Shown: positions 1-6,102, counted from the stretch's first letter. The stretch: 6,279 bases of DNA from an uncultured Clostridia bacterium (GCA_937916195.1 CALFTO010000087.1:1-6279), one strand, 5' to 3'. The notes: generated by a model from the sequence alone, not told the origin. Numbers and translations are program-made.

Positions 1-680
1 TTCGTAAATTCGGAATTGAAATTGAAGAACAAGAAAATCTTTACATAATAAAAGGTAATCAGAAATACATTTCGCCAAAAGAAATTACAGTGGACGGTGA
101 CTGGTCAAATTCCTCATTTTTCCTCTGTGCAGGGGCATTGAACGAAAAAGGAGTTACCGTTGAAGATTTAGACATCAATTCACCCCAAGGTGACAAGGCA
201 ATTTTAGATATTCTTCGCAAAATGGGTGCAGATGTCAAAGTTAACGGCAAAGAAATCACCGTTAAGAAGAATAAATTAAATGGAATAACAGTTGACGCGG
301 GTGATATTCCCGATGCAGTGCCCATAATTTCGGTAGTTACGAGTGCTTGCGACGGTGAAACGCGAATAATCAACGCAGGCAGACTTCGTATTAAAGAAAG
401 TGACCGCATAAAATCTGTTGTGGATATGCTCACAGCCGTTGGCGGTAAGGTGAAAGAAACTGACGACGGAATGATTATTTACGGCGGTGCAGAGCTTAAC
501 GGCGGAACAGTCGAGGGCTCAAATGACCACAGAATTGTAATGTCAGCGGCAATTCTTTCGTCAATCTGCAAATCAGATGTAATAATTACAGATTATAAAG
601 CGGTTGAGAAATCATATCCGCATTTCTTTAAGGATTTTAACAAAATGGGAGGTAACGCGAATGTCATCAATGACAGGTGA
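1..680 (+). CDS. aroA: 3-phosphoshikimate 1-carboxyvinyltransferase (EPSP synthase), 5'-truncated by window edge
   Basis: EPSP synthase joins shikimate-3-phosphate and phosphoenolpyruvate, the sixth shikimate pathway step, in the cytoplasm. The open frame enters from the left edge (first full codon at 3) and leaves 225 residues, roughly the C-terminal half of a family usually about 420-430 aa long. A GTG at 90 lies inside a conserved stretch (GDWSNSSFF) and is not a real start. Visible signatures are GDIPDAVP near 300-323, with the catalytic-type aspartate; LRIKESDRI with KESDR at 393-407, the classic family signature binding phosphate and PEP; NDHRIVMS with DHR at 525-533; and KSYPHFF from 609, with the conserved lysine. 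All key C-terminal residues are present, so the visible part looks functional. The stop overlaps aroC by 20 nt, which suggests translational coupling. Inhibitor-sensitivity class cannot be judged without the N-terminal half. Confidence 0.96.
   Translation, partial: RKFGIEIEEQENLYIIKGNQKYISPKEITVDGDWSNSSFFLCAGALNEKGVTVEDLDINSPQGDKAILDILRKMGADVKVNGKEITVKKNKLNGITVDAGDIPDAVPIISVVTSACDGETRIINAGRLRIKESDRIKSVVDMLTAVGGKVKETDDGMIIYGGAELNGGTVEGSNDHRIVMSAAILSSICKSDVIITDYKAVEKSYPHFFKDFNKMGGNANVINDR
647..653 (+). promoter_or_regulatory. Ribosome binding site that fixes the aroC start
   Basis: GGGAGGT lies 7 nt before the ATG at 661, inside the aroA coding sequence. The open frame extends upstream to a GTG at 604, but no comparable site precedes that codon and the extra residues would only be aroA read in another frame. 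An in-frame ATG at 670 is a less well spaced alternative. Confidence 0.85.
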
Positions 681-1725
681 AAAAATTAAAATATCAGTTT
701 TCGGTCAGTCACATTCCAACGGAATAGGCGTTGTGATTGACGGACTTCCCGCGGGCAAAAAGATTGATTTGGAAAAGGTGCAAGCCTTTATGGAGCGTCG
801 TGCTCCCGGCAGAAATCAGTATTCTACTACAAGACGCGAACCCGATATGCCTGAAATTATTTCGGGACTTGTAAACGGCATTACCTGTGGTGCACCTCTC
901 TGCGCGGCAATATACAATAAAAATCCACATTCAGCGGATTATAATAATATTATGGATATGCCCCGTCCTTCGCACGCAGATTTTACGGGCTATATGCGAT
1001 ATGACGGCTTTAATGATGTTGCAGGTGGCGGTCATTTTTCGGGCAGACTTACAGCGCCTCTTTGTTTTGCAGGTGCGGTTAGTATGCAGATTTTAGAAGA
1101 AATGGGCGTAAAAGTTCAAGCTCATATCTTGAAAATCAAAGATGTTTATGACGATAAATTCAACCCTGTAAACATTGAGGACTACAAAATCGGCGAAAAG
1201 GATTTCCCTGTAATTAACAATGAGGCGGGGGAGAAAATGAAGTCGGTAATTGACAATGCACGCGAGAATTGTGACTCGGTGGGCGGTGTGATTGAATGTG
1301 CCGTAACGGGAATAAAAGCAGGCTTGGGTAACCCGATGTTTGACGGTGTTGAAAATATGCTTGCTAAAAATATTTTTGGTATTCCCGCGGTTAAGGGTAT
1401 TGAATTTGGTAACGGATTTAGTGCTACCGACCTTTTCGGCAGTGAAAACAATGACGACTTCTGCATTGTTGACGGCGAAATCAAAACCGCAACAAATAAT
1501 GCGGGCGGAATAAACGGCGGAATTACCAATGGTATGCCAATCGTTTTTGATGTGGCATTCAAACCCACTCCCTCAATCCTTAAAGAGCAGAACAGCGTAA
1601 GTCTTGCAAATAAGACGGAAGAAAAACTGCAGATTAAAGGCAGACACGACCCTTGCATAGTTCAAAGAGCAGTACCTGTGGTTGAAGCCGTTACAGCGTT
1701 TACAATTCTTGATATAATTCTTTAA
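661..1725 (+). CDS. aroC: Chorismate synthase
   Basis: AroC removes phosphate from EPSP to make chorismate, the last common shikimate pathway step, using reduced FMN that is not consumed. The product from ATG 661 is 354 aa, normal for the family (about 350-390). Signatures in order: GQSHSNG at 15-21 with conserved H18; RRAPGR followed by STTRREPD at 46-62; HADF at 105-108 with the second conserved histidine; GGGHFSGR at 122-129; and the C-terminal GRHDPC...RAVPVVEA block at 327-342. The glycine-rich block reads GGGHFSGRLTA where many AroC proteins have GGGRxSARET; from memory this is the usual clostridial version. The start overlaps aroA by 20 nt behind a strong Shine-Dalgarno site. No flavin-reductase domain is fused, so FMNH2 must come from elsewhere. 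The stop codon is partly built from the palindrome that follows. Confidence 0.97.
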   Translation: MSSMTGEKIKISVFGQSHSNGIGVVIDGLPAGKKIDLEKVQAFMERRAPGRNQYSTTRREPDMPEIISGLVNGITCGAPLCAAIYNKNPHSADYNNIMDMPRPSHADFTGYMRYDGFNDVAGGGHFSGRLTAPLCFAGAVSMQILEEMGVKVQAHILKIKDVYDDKFNPVNIEDYKIGEKDFPVINNEAGEKMKSVIDNARENCDSVGGVIECAVTGIKAGLGNPMFDGVENMLAKNIFGIPAVKGIEFGNGFSATDLFGSENNDDFCIVDGEIKTATNNAGGINGGITNGMPIVFDVAFKPTPSILKEQNSVSLANKTEEKLQIKGRHDPCIVQRAVPVVEAVTAFTILDIIL

Positions 1726-1827
1726 GTTTGAGTAAAATTGCCCACAGCACATTTTTTGCTCGGGGCAGTATCTGCATACGGCACCGCTCGCTTCGAAATG
1801 CACTGTGAACAATTTTCTTTCAAACTT
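1724..1827. repeat. 104-nt foldback palindrome between aroC and pheA (MITE/REP-like candidate)
   Basis: Nearly the whole aroC-pheA gap is one imperfect inverted repeat. Positions 1724-1731 pair with 1820-1827 (8 of 8). Positions 1734-1754 face 1796-1816 without gaps: 17 Watson-Crick pairs and four C.A mismatches. Positions 1761-1771 face 1776-1786 (9 of 11), closing on a CTGC loop at 1772-1775. The four mismatches become G.U pairs if the minus strand is transcribed, so the RNA fold is better on that strand. No T-tract follows the stem, so it is not a standard terminator, and I see no target-site duplication. It could be a non-autonomous mobile or REP-type repeat, an mRNA-stabilising 3' hairpin for aroC, or a processing site. 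The palindrome is directly visible; its class and function are inferred. Confidence 0.75.
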
Positions 1828-1872
1828 TTTGTTAAGCATAAAATGATATACAAGAAAGGAAAGGACTGTTAT

Positions 1873-3018
1873 ATGGAAGACCTTTCAAAAATCAGAGAAA
1901 AAATAAATGAAATTGATAATGAAATCGTAAGGCTCTGGAAAGAGCGAATGGAAACCTGTCTTGCGGTTGCACAGTATAAAAAAGAGAATAATTTGCCCGT
2001 GCTTGATGCAAAGAGAGAACGCGAGCTTTTAAATCGTGTCGGTGATATGGCAGGCGAGGAACTTGATGTTTACTCTCGTGTGCTTTACGATACAATTATG
2101 AATGTGTCACGTTCTTATCAGCACAAATATATCAACTGTGGTGGTGAACTTACCGAAAAAATCAAGTCAGCGGTTGAAAACACTCAAAAACTATTCCCGC
2201 AAAAAGCAATGGTGGCGTGCCAAGGTGTTGAGGGTGCATATTCAGGTCTTGCCTGCGAAAAGCTTTTCAAATACCCAACGGTGTCATATTTTAAAACTTG
2301 GTATGATGTTGTTAATGCGGTTGAAAAGGGACTTTGCAAATACGGCGTGCTCCCAATTGAAAACAGCACCGCGGGTAGCGTTAACGGAGTTTATGACTTG
2401 ATGGCAGAACACAATTTTTATATTGTGAAAAGCTTCCGCCTTAAAATTAATCATTGTCTTTTGGGCAACAAGGGCGCAACTCTTGACGGAATTAAAGAAA
2501 TCTATTCTCACGAGCAGGCAATTAATCAATGTAGCGAATTTTTGAGAAAACACAGCGACATCAAGGTTAATGTTTGCGAAAATACCGCGGTTGCGGCGAA
2601 AATGGTTATGGAGAGCGGTCGCACCGATGTTGCGGCAATTTCTTCTGAAAACTGTCGCGATTTATATGGTATGACACTTATTTCTGACGATGTTCAGAAT
2701 AAGGATAATAATTACACTCGATTTATCTGCATTTCAAAGGAAATGGAGATTTACCCCGGTGCTGACAAAACAAGCTTTGTGCTCACACTTCCGCACCGCC
2801 CCGGCTCACTTTATCATATTCTTGCTCGTTTTTATGCTTTGGGCATCAATGTTATAAAGCTTGAAAGCCGTCCTGTGCAGAATAAGGATTTTGAATTTAT
2901 GTTCTATTTCGATATGGCGGCATCGGTTTATGAAGATGCGTTTTATGAAATACTTGAGCAGTTAAATGACGAGTGCGAGTATTTCCACTATTTAGGAAGT
3001 TATTCGGAGGTAATGTGA
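1873..3018 (+). CDS. pheA: Bifunctional chorismate mutase / prephenate dehydratase with ACT domain (P-protein)
   Basis: This cytoplasmic enzyme converts chorismate to prephenate and then phenylpyruvate, committing carbon to phenylalanine. The ATG at 1873 is preceded by AAGGA at 1861-1865, 7 nt away, giving 381 aa, close to E. coli PheA; the frame extends upstream only into the palindrome. Residues 1-85 are an AroQ-fold mutase with R8, R25, K36, D45, R48 and E49 at the spacing of the E. coli active site, and probably Q83. Residues about 112-290 are the dehydratase, with the ENSTAGS loop (163-169) and TRF (282-284). Residues about 300-375 are an ACT domain with RPGSL (309-313) and ESRP (331-334), the two motifs forming the phenylalanine feedback site in this family. 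Inhibition by phenylalanine is therefore expected. The stop shares one base with the aroE-aroK start. A palindrome separates it from aroC, so its expression may differ. Confidence 0.96.
   Translation: MEDLSKIREKINEIDNEIVRLWKERMETCLAVAQYKKENNLPVLDAKRERELLNRVGDMAGEELDVYSRVLYDTIMNVSRSYQHKYINCGGELTEKIKSAVENTQKLFPQKAMVACQGVEGAYSGLACEKLFKYPTVSYFKTWYDVVNAVEKGLCKYGVLPIENSTAGSVNGVYDLMAEHNFYIVKSFRLKINHCLLGNKGATLDGIKEIYSHEQAINQCSEFLRKHSDIKVNVCENTAVAAKMVMESGRTDVAAISSENCRDLYGMTLISDDVQNKDNNYTRFICISKEMEIYPGADKTSFVLTLPHRPGSLYHILARFYALGINVIKLESRPVQNKDFEFMFYFDMAASVYEDAFYEILEQLNDECEYFHYLGSYSEVM
3006..3010 (+). promoter_or_regulatory. Ribosome binding site that fixes the aroE-aroK start
   Basis: GGAGG sits inside the last codons of pheA, 7 nt before the ATG at 3018. 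The A of pheA's TGA is the first base of this ATG, a TGATG junction typical of termination-reinitiation. The longer frame starting at 2973 has no such site and would add pheA-overlapping residues before the normal AroE N-terminus. Confidence 0.85.
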
Positions 3019-4238
3019 TGTACGGATTATTGGGCGAGCATTTACCCCACAGCTTTTCACCGCAAATTCATTTGGCTCTTGGCAATGAGAATTACAATCT
3101 TTTTGAGGTTGCTCCTGAAAATCTCGAAAAGTTTATGCGTGAGCACAATTTCAGCGGAATAAATGTGACAATACCTTATAAAAAAGCGGTTATTCCATAT
3201 CTTGATGTGATTTCACCTGAGGCGGAGAAAATCGGTGCGGTGAATACAATCACAGTTCGCGACGGCAAGCTTTACGGCGATAATACCGACTATTTCGGTT
3301 TCGTTTATATGCTCGAAAAATCGGGGATAAGCGTTGAGGGTAAAAAAACGGTTGTTCTTGGCGGCGGCGGTGCATCTGCAACTATTCAGGCGGTGCTTCG
3401 CGACTTCGGTGCAAAAGAGGTTGTCGTTGTTGACCTCAATACTGAGAATAACTATAAAAACCTTTATCTTCATTTTGACGGTGAGATTATCGTAAACACA
3501 ACACCTGTCGGTATGTACCCGAATAATTTGCGCTCACTTGTAAATCTTGACGATTTTAAGAATTTAAGCGGTGTGCTTGATGTTGTGTATAATCCTCTTA
3601 AAACAAAACTGATTTTAGATGCAGAAGAGAGAAATATTCCCTGTTCTGCAGGACTTTCAATGCTTGTGGCTCAGGCAAAAAAAGCACACGAAATCTTTTT
3701 TGACACAAAGCTTGATACTGAGATTTGCGAGAAAATCGAAAAGGTTTTGCAAATGGAAATGTGCAATATTGTTCTTATTGGTATGGCGGGCTGTGGCAAG
3801 TCAACTGTCGGTGCGGCGCTTTCAAGAATTCTCGATAAAGAACTTGTTGACACCGATTCGATGATAGAGAACGTGGAAAATATGCCAATTCCCGAAATTA
3901 TAGAAAAATTCGGCGAAGTGCATTTCAGAAATTGCGAGAATGCCGCAGTAATGCTGGCGGGCAGAGAAAAGAGCCAAATTATCGCAACGGGTGGCGGAGT
4001 TGTTACAAGAGCAGAAAATTATGCTCCCCTAAAGCAAAACGGAATAATCGTATTTATTAATCGAGATGCTGATTTATTGCCCACAAATAACCGCCCGCTT
4101 TCACAACTGCACGGTGTAAAGGCTCTTTATGAAAAAAGAATGCCTCTTTACCGCCAATTTGCAGATATTGAAGTTGACGGCAACGGCACTATCGACGAAG
4201 TTGCAGAGCGCATTGCAAAGGAGCTTGAAAGAATATGA
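3018..4238 (+). CDS. aroE/aroK: Fused shikimate dehydrogenase - shikimate kinase
   Basis: One unbroken 406-residue frame carries two consecutive pathway enzymes: reduction of 3-dehydroshikimate to shikimate, then its ATP-dependent 3-phosphorylation. Residues 1 to about 244 are AroE: SFSP (12-15) for substrate binding, NVTIPYK (49-55) with catalytic-type K55, GAVNT (73-77), GDNTD (87-91) with D91, glycine-rich GGGGAS (115-120) and GLSMLVAQA (212-220) with Q219. Residues from about 248 are shikimate kinase: P-loop GMAGCGKST (255-263), VDTD (277-280), GEVHFR (299-304), GGG (325-327), lid arginine R359 and R374. Both halves look complete, though the AroE part (about 244 aa) is shorter than typical stand-alone enzymes (about 270-290). 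The usual arginine-bearing NADP loop is replaced by DLNTENNY, starting at D139. Only a short linker separates the domains. Reading frame and sequence quality look clean, so the fusion appears genuine. It overlaps aroQ by 4 nt. Confidence 0.94.
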   Translation: MYGLLGEHLPHSFSPQIHLALGNENYNLFEVAPENLEKFMREHNFSGINVTIPYKKAVIPYLDVISPEAEKIGAVNTITVRDGKLYGDNTDYFGFVYMLEKSGISVEGKKTVVLGGGGASATIQAVLRDFGAKEVVVVDLNTENNYKNLYLHFDGEIIVNTTPVGMYPNNLRSLVNLDDFKNLSGVLDVVYNPLKTKLILDAEERNIPCSAGLSMLVAQAKKAHEIFFDTKLDTEICEKIEKVLQMEMCNIVLIGMAGCGKSTVGAALSRILDKELVDTDSMIENVENMPIPEIIEKFGEVHFRNCENAAVMLAGREKSQIIATGGGVVTRAENYAPLKQNGIIVFINRDADLLPTNNRPLSQLHGVKALYEKRMPLYRQFADIEVDGNGTIDEVAERIAKELERI

Positions 4239-4666
4239 AAATCCTTGTAATTAACGGACCAAATATAAATATGCTTGGTATTCGCGAGCCGGGTATTTAC
4301 GGCAGTGACAATTATAAAAGCCTGCTTGAGAAAATCGAAAATTGGGCAAACGAGCTCGGCTGTGAAGTTAAATGCTTTCAATCAAACCACGAAGGCTCAA
4401 TAGTTGACGAAATTCAAGGCGCATACGGTGTGTTTGATGGTATTGTGATTAACCCCGCGGCATATACCCACACAAGTGTTGCGATTTTAGATGCACTCAA
4501 ATCTGTGGCAATCCCTGCGGTTGAAGTTCACATTTCAGATGTAACAAAGCGTGAGGCTTTTCGCCAAATCTCATATGCAGGTATGGCTTGCGAAGAGCAT
4601 ATAATCGGCAAAGGGTTAGAGGGCTATCATTTAGCTATGCAATACCTTTGTGAAAAGTATAAATAA
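4235..4666 (+). CDS. aroQ: Type II 3-dehydroquinate dehydratase
   Basis: This enzyme dehydrates 3-dehydroquinate to 3-dehydroshikimate, the step just before the AroE half of the upstream fusion. The 143-aa length is typical of the small dodecameric class II family, unrelated in sequence to class I AroD. Visible motifs: INGPN at 6-10; R17 and catalytic-type Y22 in the REPGIYG loop; QSNHEGSIVD at 49-58; INPAAYTHTS at 72-81 with N73 and H79; and EVHISD at 97-102 with H99, followed by REAFR with R110. The start forms an ATGA overlap with the aroE-aroK stop. AAAGGAG at 4217-4223, 11 nt upstream, is a plausible though somewhat distant ribosome site, so coupling to the upstream gene is likely. It closes the recognisable aromatic cluster. 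Confidence 0.97.
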   Translation: MKILVINGPNINMLGIREPGIYGSDNYKSLLEKIENWANELGCEVKCFQSNHEGSIVDEIQGAYGVFDGIVINPAAYTHTSVAILDALKSVAIPAVEVHISDVTKREAFRQISYAGMACEEHIIGKGLEGYHLAMQYLCEKYK

Positions 4667-4700
4667 CAAATGACATAATAAAATTAGAGGAGGGTTGTTT

Positions 4701-5141
4701 ATGTGGAAAGAGATTGTTGATAATAATGATTTGCTTGAATTCTTAAAAAGAGTTTGTTGTTTTCACGATAGTTGTATAAAGGAAATTAAATATGTAAGTG
4801 GTGCTTATGTAGATGAAAAATTATCAATGTATCCCGTGAATGACCAACGACTATTAAGGGTTATTATACAGCGTCAATTCGAAGATGATTCAATGATAGA
4901 AATGGAGTTTGTAGGATTAAGGCAATTAAGACTATTTCCGATAACCGAAAATTACACTTGTGAGATACTTGATGCAACTATGATTTTAAAAGATGATAGT
5001 ATTTATTGGTGTGATTGTGGTGGCTTGTCAGAAAATGACCTTGCAAATTACGACGGAACCTTGATTTGTGCATCAAAGTTAAGGTGGCGTACTGTTGCTG
5101 GACATATGGGAAATAAGGAATACTTTGTTGAAAGTTTTTAG
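4701..5141 (+). CDS. Hypothetical protein, 146 aa, AT-rich
   Basis: I do not recognise this family with confidence. The start at ATG 4701 is chosen because GAGGAGGG (4687-4694) lies 6 nt upstream; a TTG at 4695 would sit against that site. No signal peptide or membrane segment is visible, so it is probably cytoplasmic. The sequence opens with an acidic/hydrophobic helix-like stretch and a CCFHDSCIKEIKYVSGAYV segment. Alternating strand-like blocks follow (RVIIQRQF, IEMEFVGL, LRLFP, DATMILKDDSIYW) and a basic SKLRWR end, suggesting a small alpha/beta or beta-rich fold. No catalytic motif is evident. It follows aroQ by 34 nt with no visible terminator, so it is probably co-transcribed. My hand count gives 76 G/C in 4741-4980 (32%) against 80 in 180 bases of aroQ (44%), hinting at separate origin. 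A toxin-immunity-like role is conceivable from size and composition but unsupported. Confidence 0.8.
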   Translation: MWKEIVDNNDLLEFLKRVCCFHDSCIKEIKYVSGAYVDEKLSMYPVNDQRLLRVIIQRQFEDDSMIEMEFVGLRQLRLFPITENYTCEILDATMILKDDSIYWCDCGGLSENDLANYDGTLICASKLRWRTVAGHMGNKEYFVESF

Positions 5142-5153
5142 TTCTGCATAGTT

Positions 5154-5188
5154 AAAGGTGGAGTAAATTAACTCCACCTTTGTTTTTT
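5154..5188 (+). terminator. Intrinsic terminator after the + strand gene run, probably bidirectional
   Basis: AAAGGTGGAGT (5154-5164) pairs perfectly over 11 bp with ACTCCACCTTT (5171-5181) around a 6-nt loop, then a G and six T residues (5183-5188). It begins 13 nt after the stop of the hypothetical gene. On the minus strand the same stem is preceded by the end of the SleB-like gene but ends in only a short TTT run, so it may terminate that convergent transcript less efficiently. Confidence 0.93.
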
Positions 5189-5216
5189 ATATCATTAATT
5201 CTGTCCTCTGTATTTG

Positions 5217-5921
5217 TCATTTACAAAAAACGTGTTTTCCTATTGTAGTGATAACAGGTCGCGTTCTTATCCAACGATTGCTGGTTTTTGCGGGATTATA
5301 ATAGTATATCGCGCCGCCCGTAGGGTCCCAACCGTTGATTGCGTCACGTGCCGCTTTCTGTGCCGTGGCATCGGGCGAAACACTCCAGTTACTGTCGCGC
5401 ACTGCCGAGAATGCTCCTGCCTGATAAACAACACCTGAAATACTGTCGGGAAACGAAGCGTGTCGCACACGGTTGAGCACTACCGCACCAACAGCGACCT
5501 GACCTGTATAACTTTCTCCACGTGCCTCCGCCGCAATAATTTTAGCAAGCAGGTATACATCGCTCGAACTGTATCCTCCCGCCGACGAACTACTGCCCGA
5601 ACCTAATCCTAAATATAATAAGGTTTTCGGGCCGGCCACGCCGTCAACGGTAATTCCACAGTTCTTTTGGAATTGGCGAACTGCTTTTTGTGTTGCTGTG
5701 CCGTAAACTCCGTCAACTGAGCCGGAGTATAAGCCTAATTCACGAAGCTTCTGCTGAATTTGGCGCACCTCTTGCCCGCGCGAGCCAATTCGCGACAATG
5801 CTTGTGTGCTTTCAGCATAAGTGTAGGCGATTGCAGAAATCACAAGCACATTTACAAGGATAATGGCGAGAATTTGAAAAAGCAATTTCTTTTTTGTTCG
5901 TTTATCTTTTTTAGTATCCAT
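5217..5921 (-). CDS. sleB: SleB-like spore cortex-lytic enzyme / cell wall hydrolase
   Basis: Predicted lytic enzyme acting on peptidoglycan; in spore formers SleB degrades cortex during germination. The ATG at 5921 gives 234 aa and is preceded by a purine-rich GAGAGAGAG. An upstream in-frame TTG (5966) and ATG (5960) lack a ribosome site and lie at a likely promoter. Order: basic N-terminus (KKDKRTKKK), hydrophobic segment about 13-35 acting as signal peptide or anchor, a peptidoglycan-binding type 1 domain at about 46-103 (SRGQEVRQIQQKL, DGVYGTATQ, FQK, DGVAGPKT), a Ser/Gly linker at 107-120, then the Hydrolase_2 (SleB) domain at about 122-234. That domain has AAEARGE at 130-136, containing the family's conserved glutamates, plus GQVAVGAVVLNRV, FSAVRD and AARDAINGWDPTGGAIYYYNP. 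The C-terminus looks complete. No ypeB partner follows. It is GC-richer than its neighbours (38 G/C in the 60 bases from 5341). A vegetative hydrolase role remains possible. Confidence 0.88.
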   Translation of the reverse strand: MDTKKDKRTKKKLLFQILAIILVNVLVISAIAYTYAESTQALSRIGSRGQEVRQIQQKLRELGLYSGSVDGVYGTATQKAVRQFQKNCGITVDGVAGPKTLLYLGLGSGSSSSAGGYSSSDVYLLAKIIAAEARGESYTGQVAVGAVVLNRVRHASFPDSISGVVYQAGAFSAVRDSNWSVSPDATAQKAARDAINGWDPTGGAIYYYNPAKTSNRWIRTRPVITTIGKHVFCK

Positions 5922-5954
5922 AAAATCTCTCTCTCGGATAATATTTTTCGCTAA

Positions 5955-5983
5955 TATCATTTCCAAAAGGGATTTTTTTATTC
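5955..5983 (-). promoter_or_regulatory. Sigma-G-like promoter for the SleB-like gene
   Basis: On the minus strand GAATA (5983-5979) and AATGATA (5961-5955) are separated by 17 nt. This fits the Bacillus sigma-G pattern GHATR / CATNHTA with one mismatch (A for C) in the -10. A start about 7 nt downstream leaves a leader of some 30 nt to the ATG at 5921. Sigma-G control is established for sleB in Bacillus subtilis; its use here is inferred from the sequence in an AT-rich stretch. Confidence 0.5.
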
Positions 5984-6004
5984 AAAATTTTCACTTTATA
6001 TACT

Positions 6005-6033
6005 ATTATATATAGCGGTCGAAAACTTGTCGA
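6005..6033 (-). promoter_or_regulatory. Sigma-A-like promoter upstream of the SleB-like gene
   Basis: On the minus strand TCGACA (6033-6028), a 17-nt spacer and a perfect TATAAT (6010-6005) point towards the SleB-like gene. The -35 has one mismatch to TTGACA. It overlaps a candidate Spo0A box, so it might be activator-dependent. The region is very AT-rich, which lowers the weight of the -10. Confidence 0.5.
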
Positions 6034-6034
6034 A
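6018..6034. promoter_or_regulatory. Candidate pair of Spo0A (0A) boxes
   Basis: TGTCGAA at 6028-6034 is a perfect match to the 0A box (TGNCGAA), and GGTCGAA at 6018-6024 differs at one defined position. They are in the same orientation exactly 10 bp apart, one helical turn. The perfect box covers the -35 of the sigma-A-like promoter, the arrangement known for Spo0A-activated promoters such as spoIIG. Function here is inferred. Confidence 0.4.
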
Positions 6035-6036
6035 AA

Positions 6037-6102
6037 GCCTTGAAAAAATTTTTAAAAAAATTAAAAAAAGTTGTTGACAAGTCGATTTTGTTGTGATATT
6101 AT
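6037..6102 (+). promoter_or_regulatory. rRNA operon promoter P1 with UP-like element
   Basis: A perfect TTGACA at 6074-6079 is followed by a 17-nt spacer and TATTAT at 6097-6102, with TG at 6094-6095 giving an extended -10. Long A and T tracts at about 6040-6070 look like an UP element. Transcription would start near 6109. The near-consensus boxes fit a strong rRNA promoter. Confidence 0.88.

Noticed and set aside
1182..1658. Long minus-strand open frame (158 codons) inside aroC
   Set aside because: It lies wholly antisense to a clearly functional chorismate synthase, and its composition is what a reverse frame of such a gene gives. No start signal.
1724..1827. Palindrome as a Rho-independent terminator of the aroA-aroC transcript
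   Set aside because: The stem is long and interrupted and lacks an immediate T-run; the sequence after it is CTTTTTG within the arm boundary, too weak to call.
1573..1839. Minus-strand frame of 88 codons with a cysteine-rich stretch, running through the palindrome
   Set aside because: It overlaps the conserved aroC end antisense and its Cys-rich part is the palindrome read as protein. There is no clear ribosome site or family, so it is treated as an artefact of the repeat.
1816..1852. Possible promoter for pheA (TAAAAT at 1839-1844 or TATACA at 1847-1852)
   Set aside because: No acceptable -35 lies 16-18 nt upstream of either. The -10-like strings are expected by chance in this AT-rich stretch.
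5922..5966. Longer SleB-like protein starting at TTG 5966 or ATG 5960
   Set aside because: No ribosome site, it overlaps the sigma-G-like -10, and the extra residues do not improve the signal-peptide layout. The ATG at 5921 with purine-rich GAGAGAGAG fits better.
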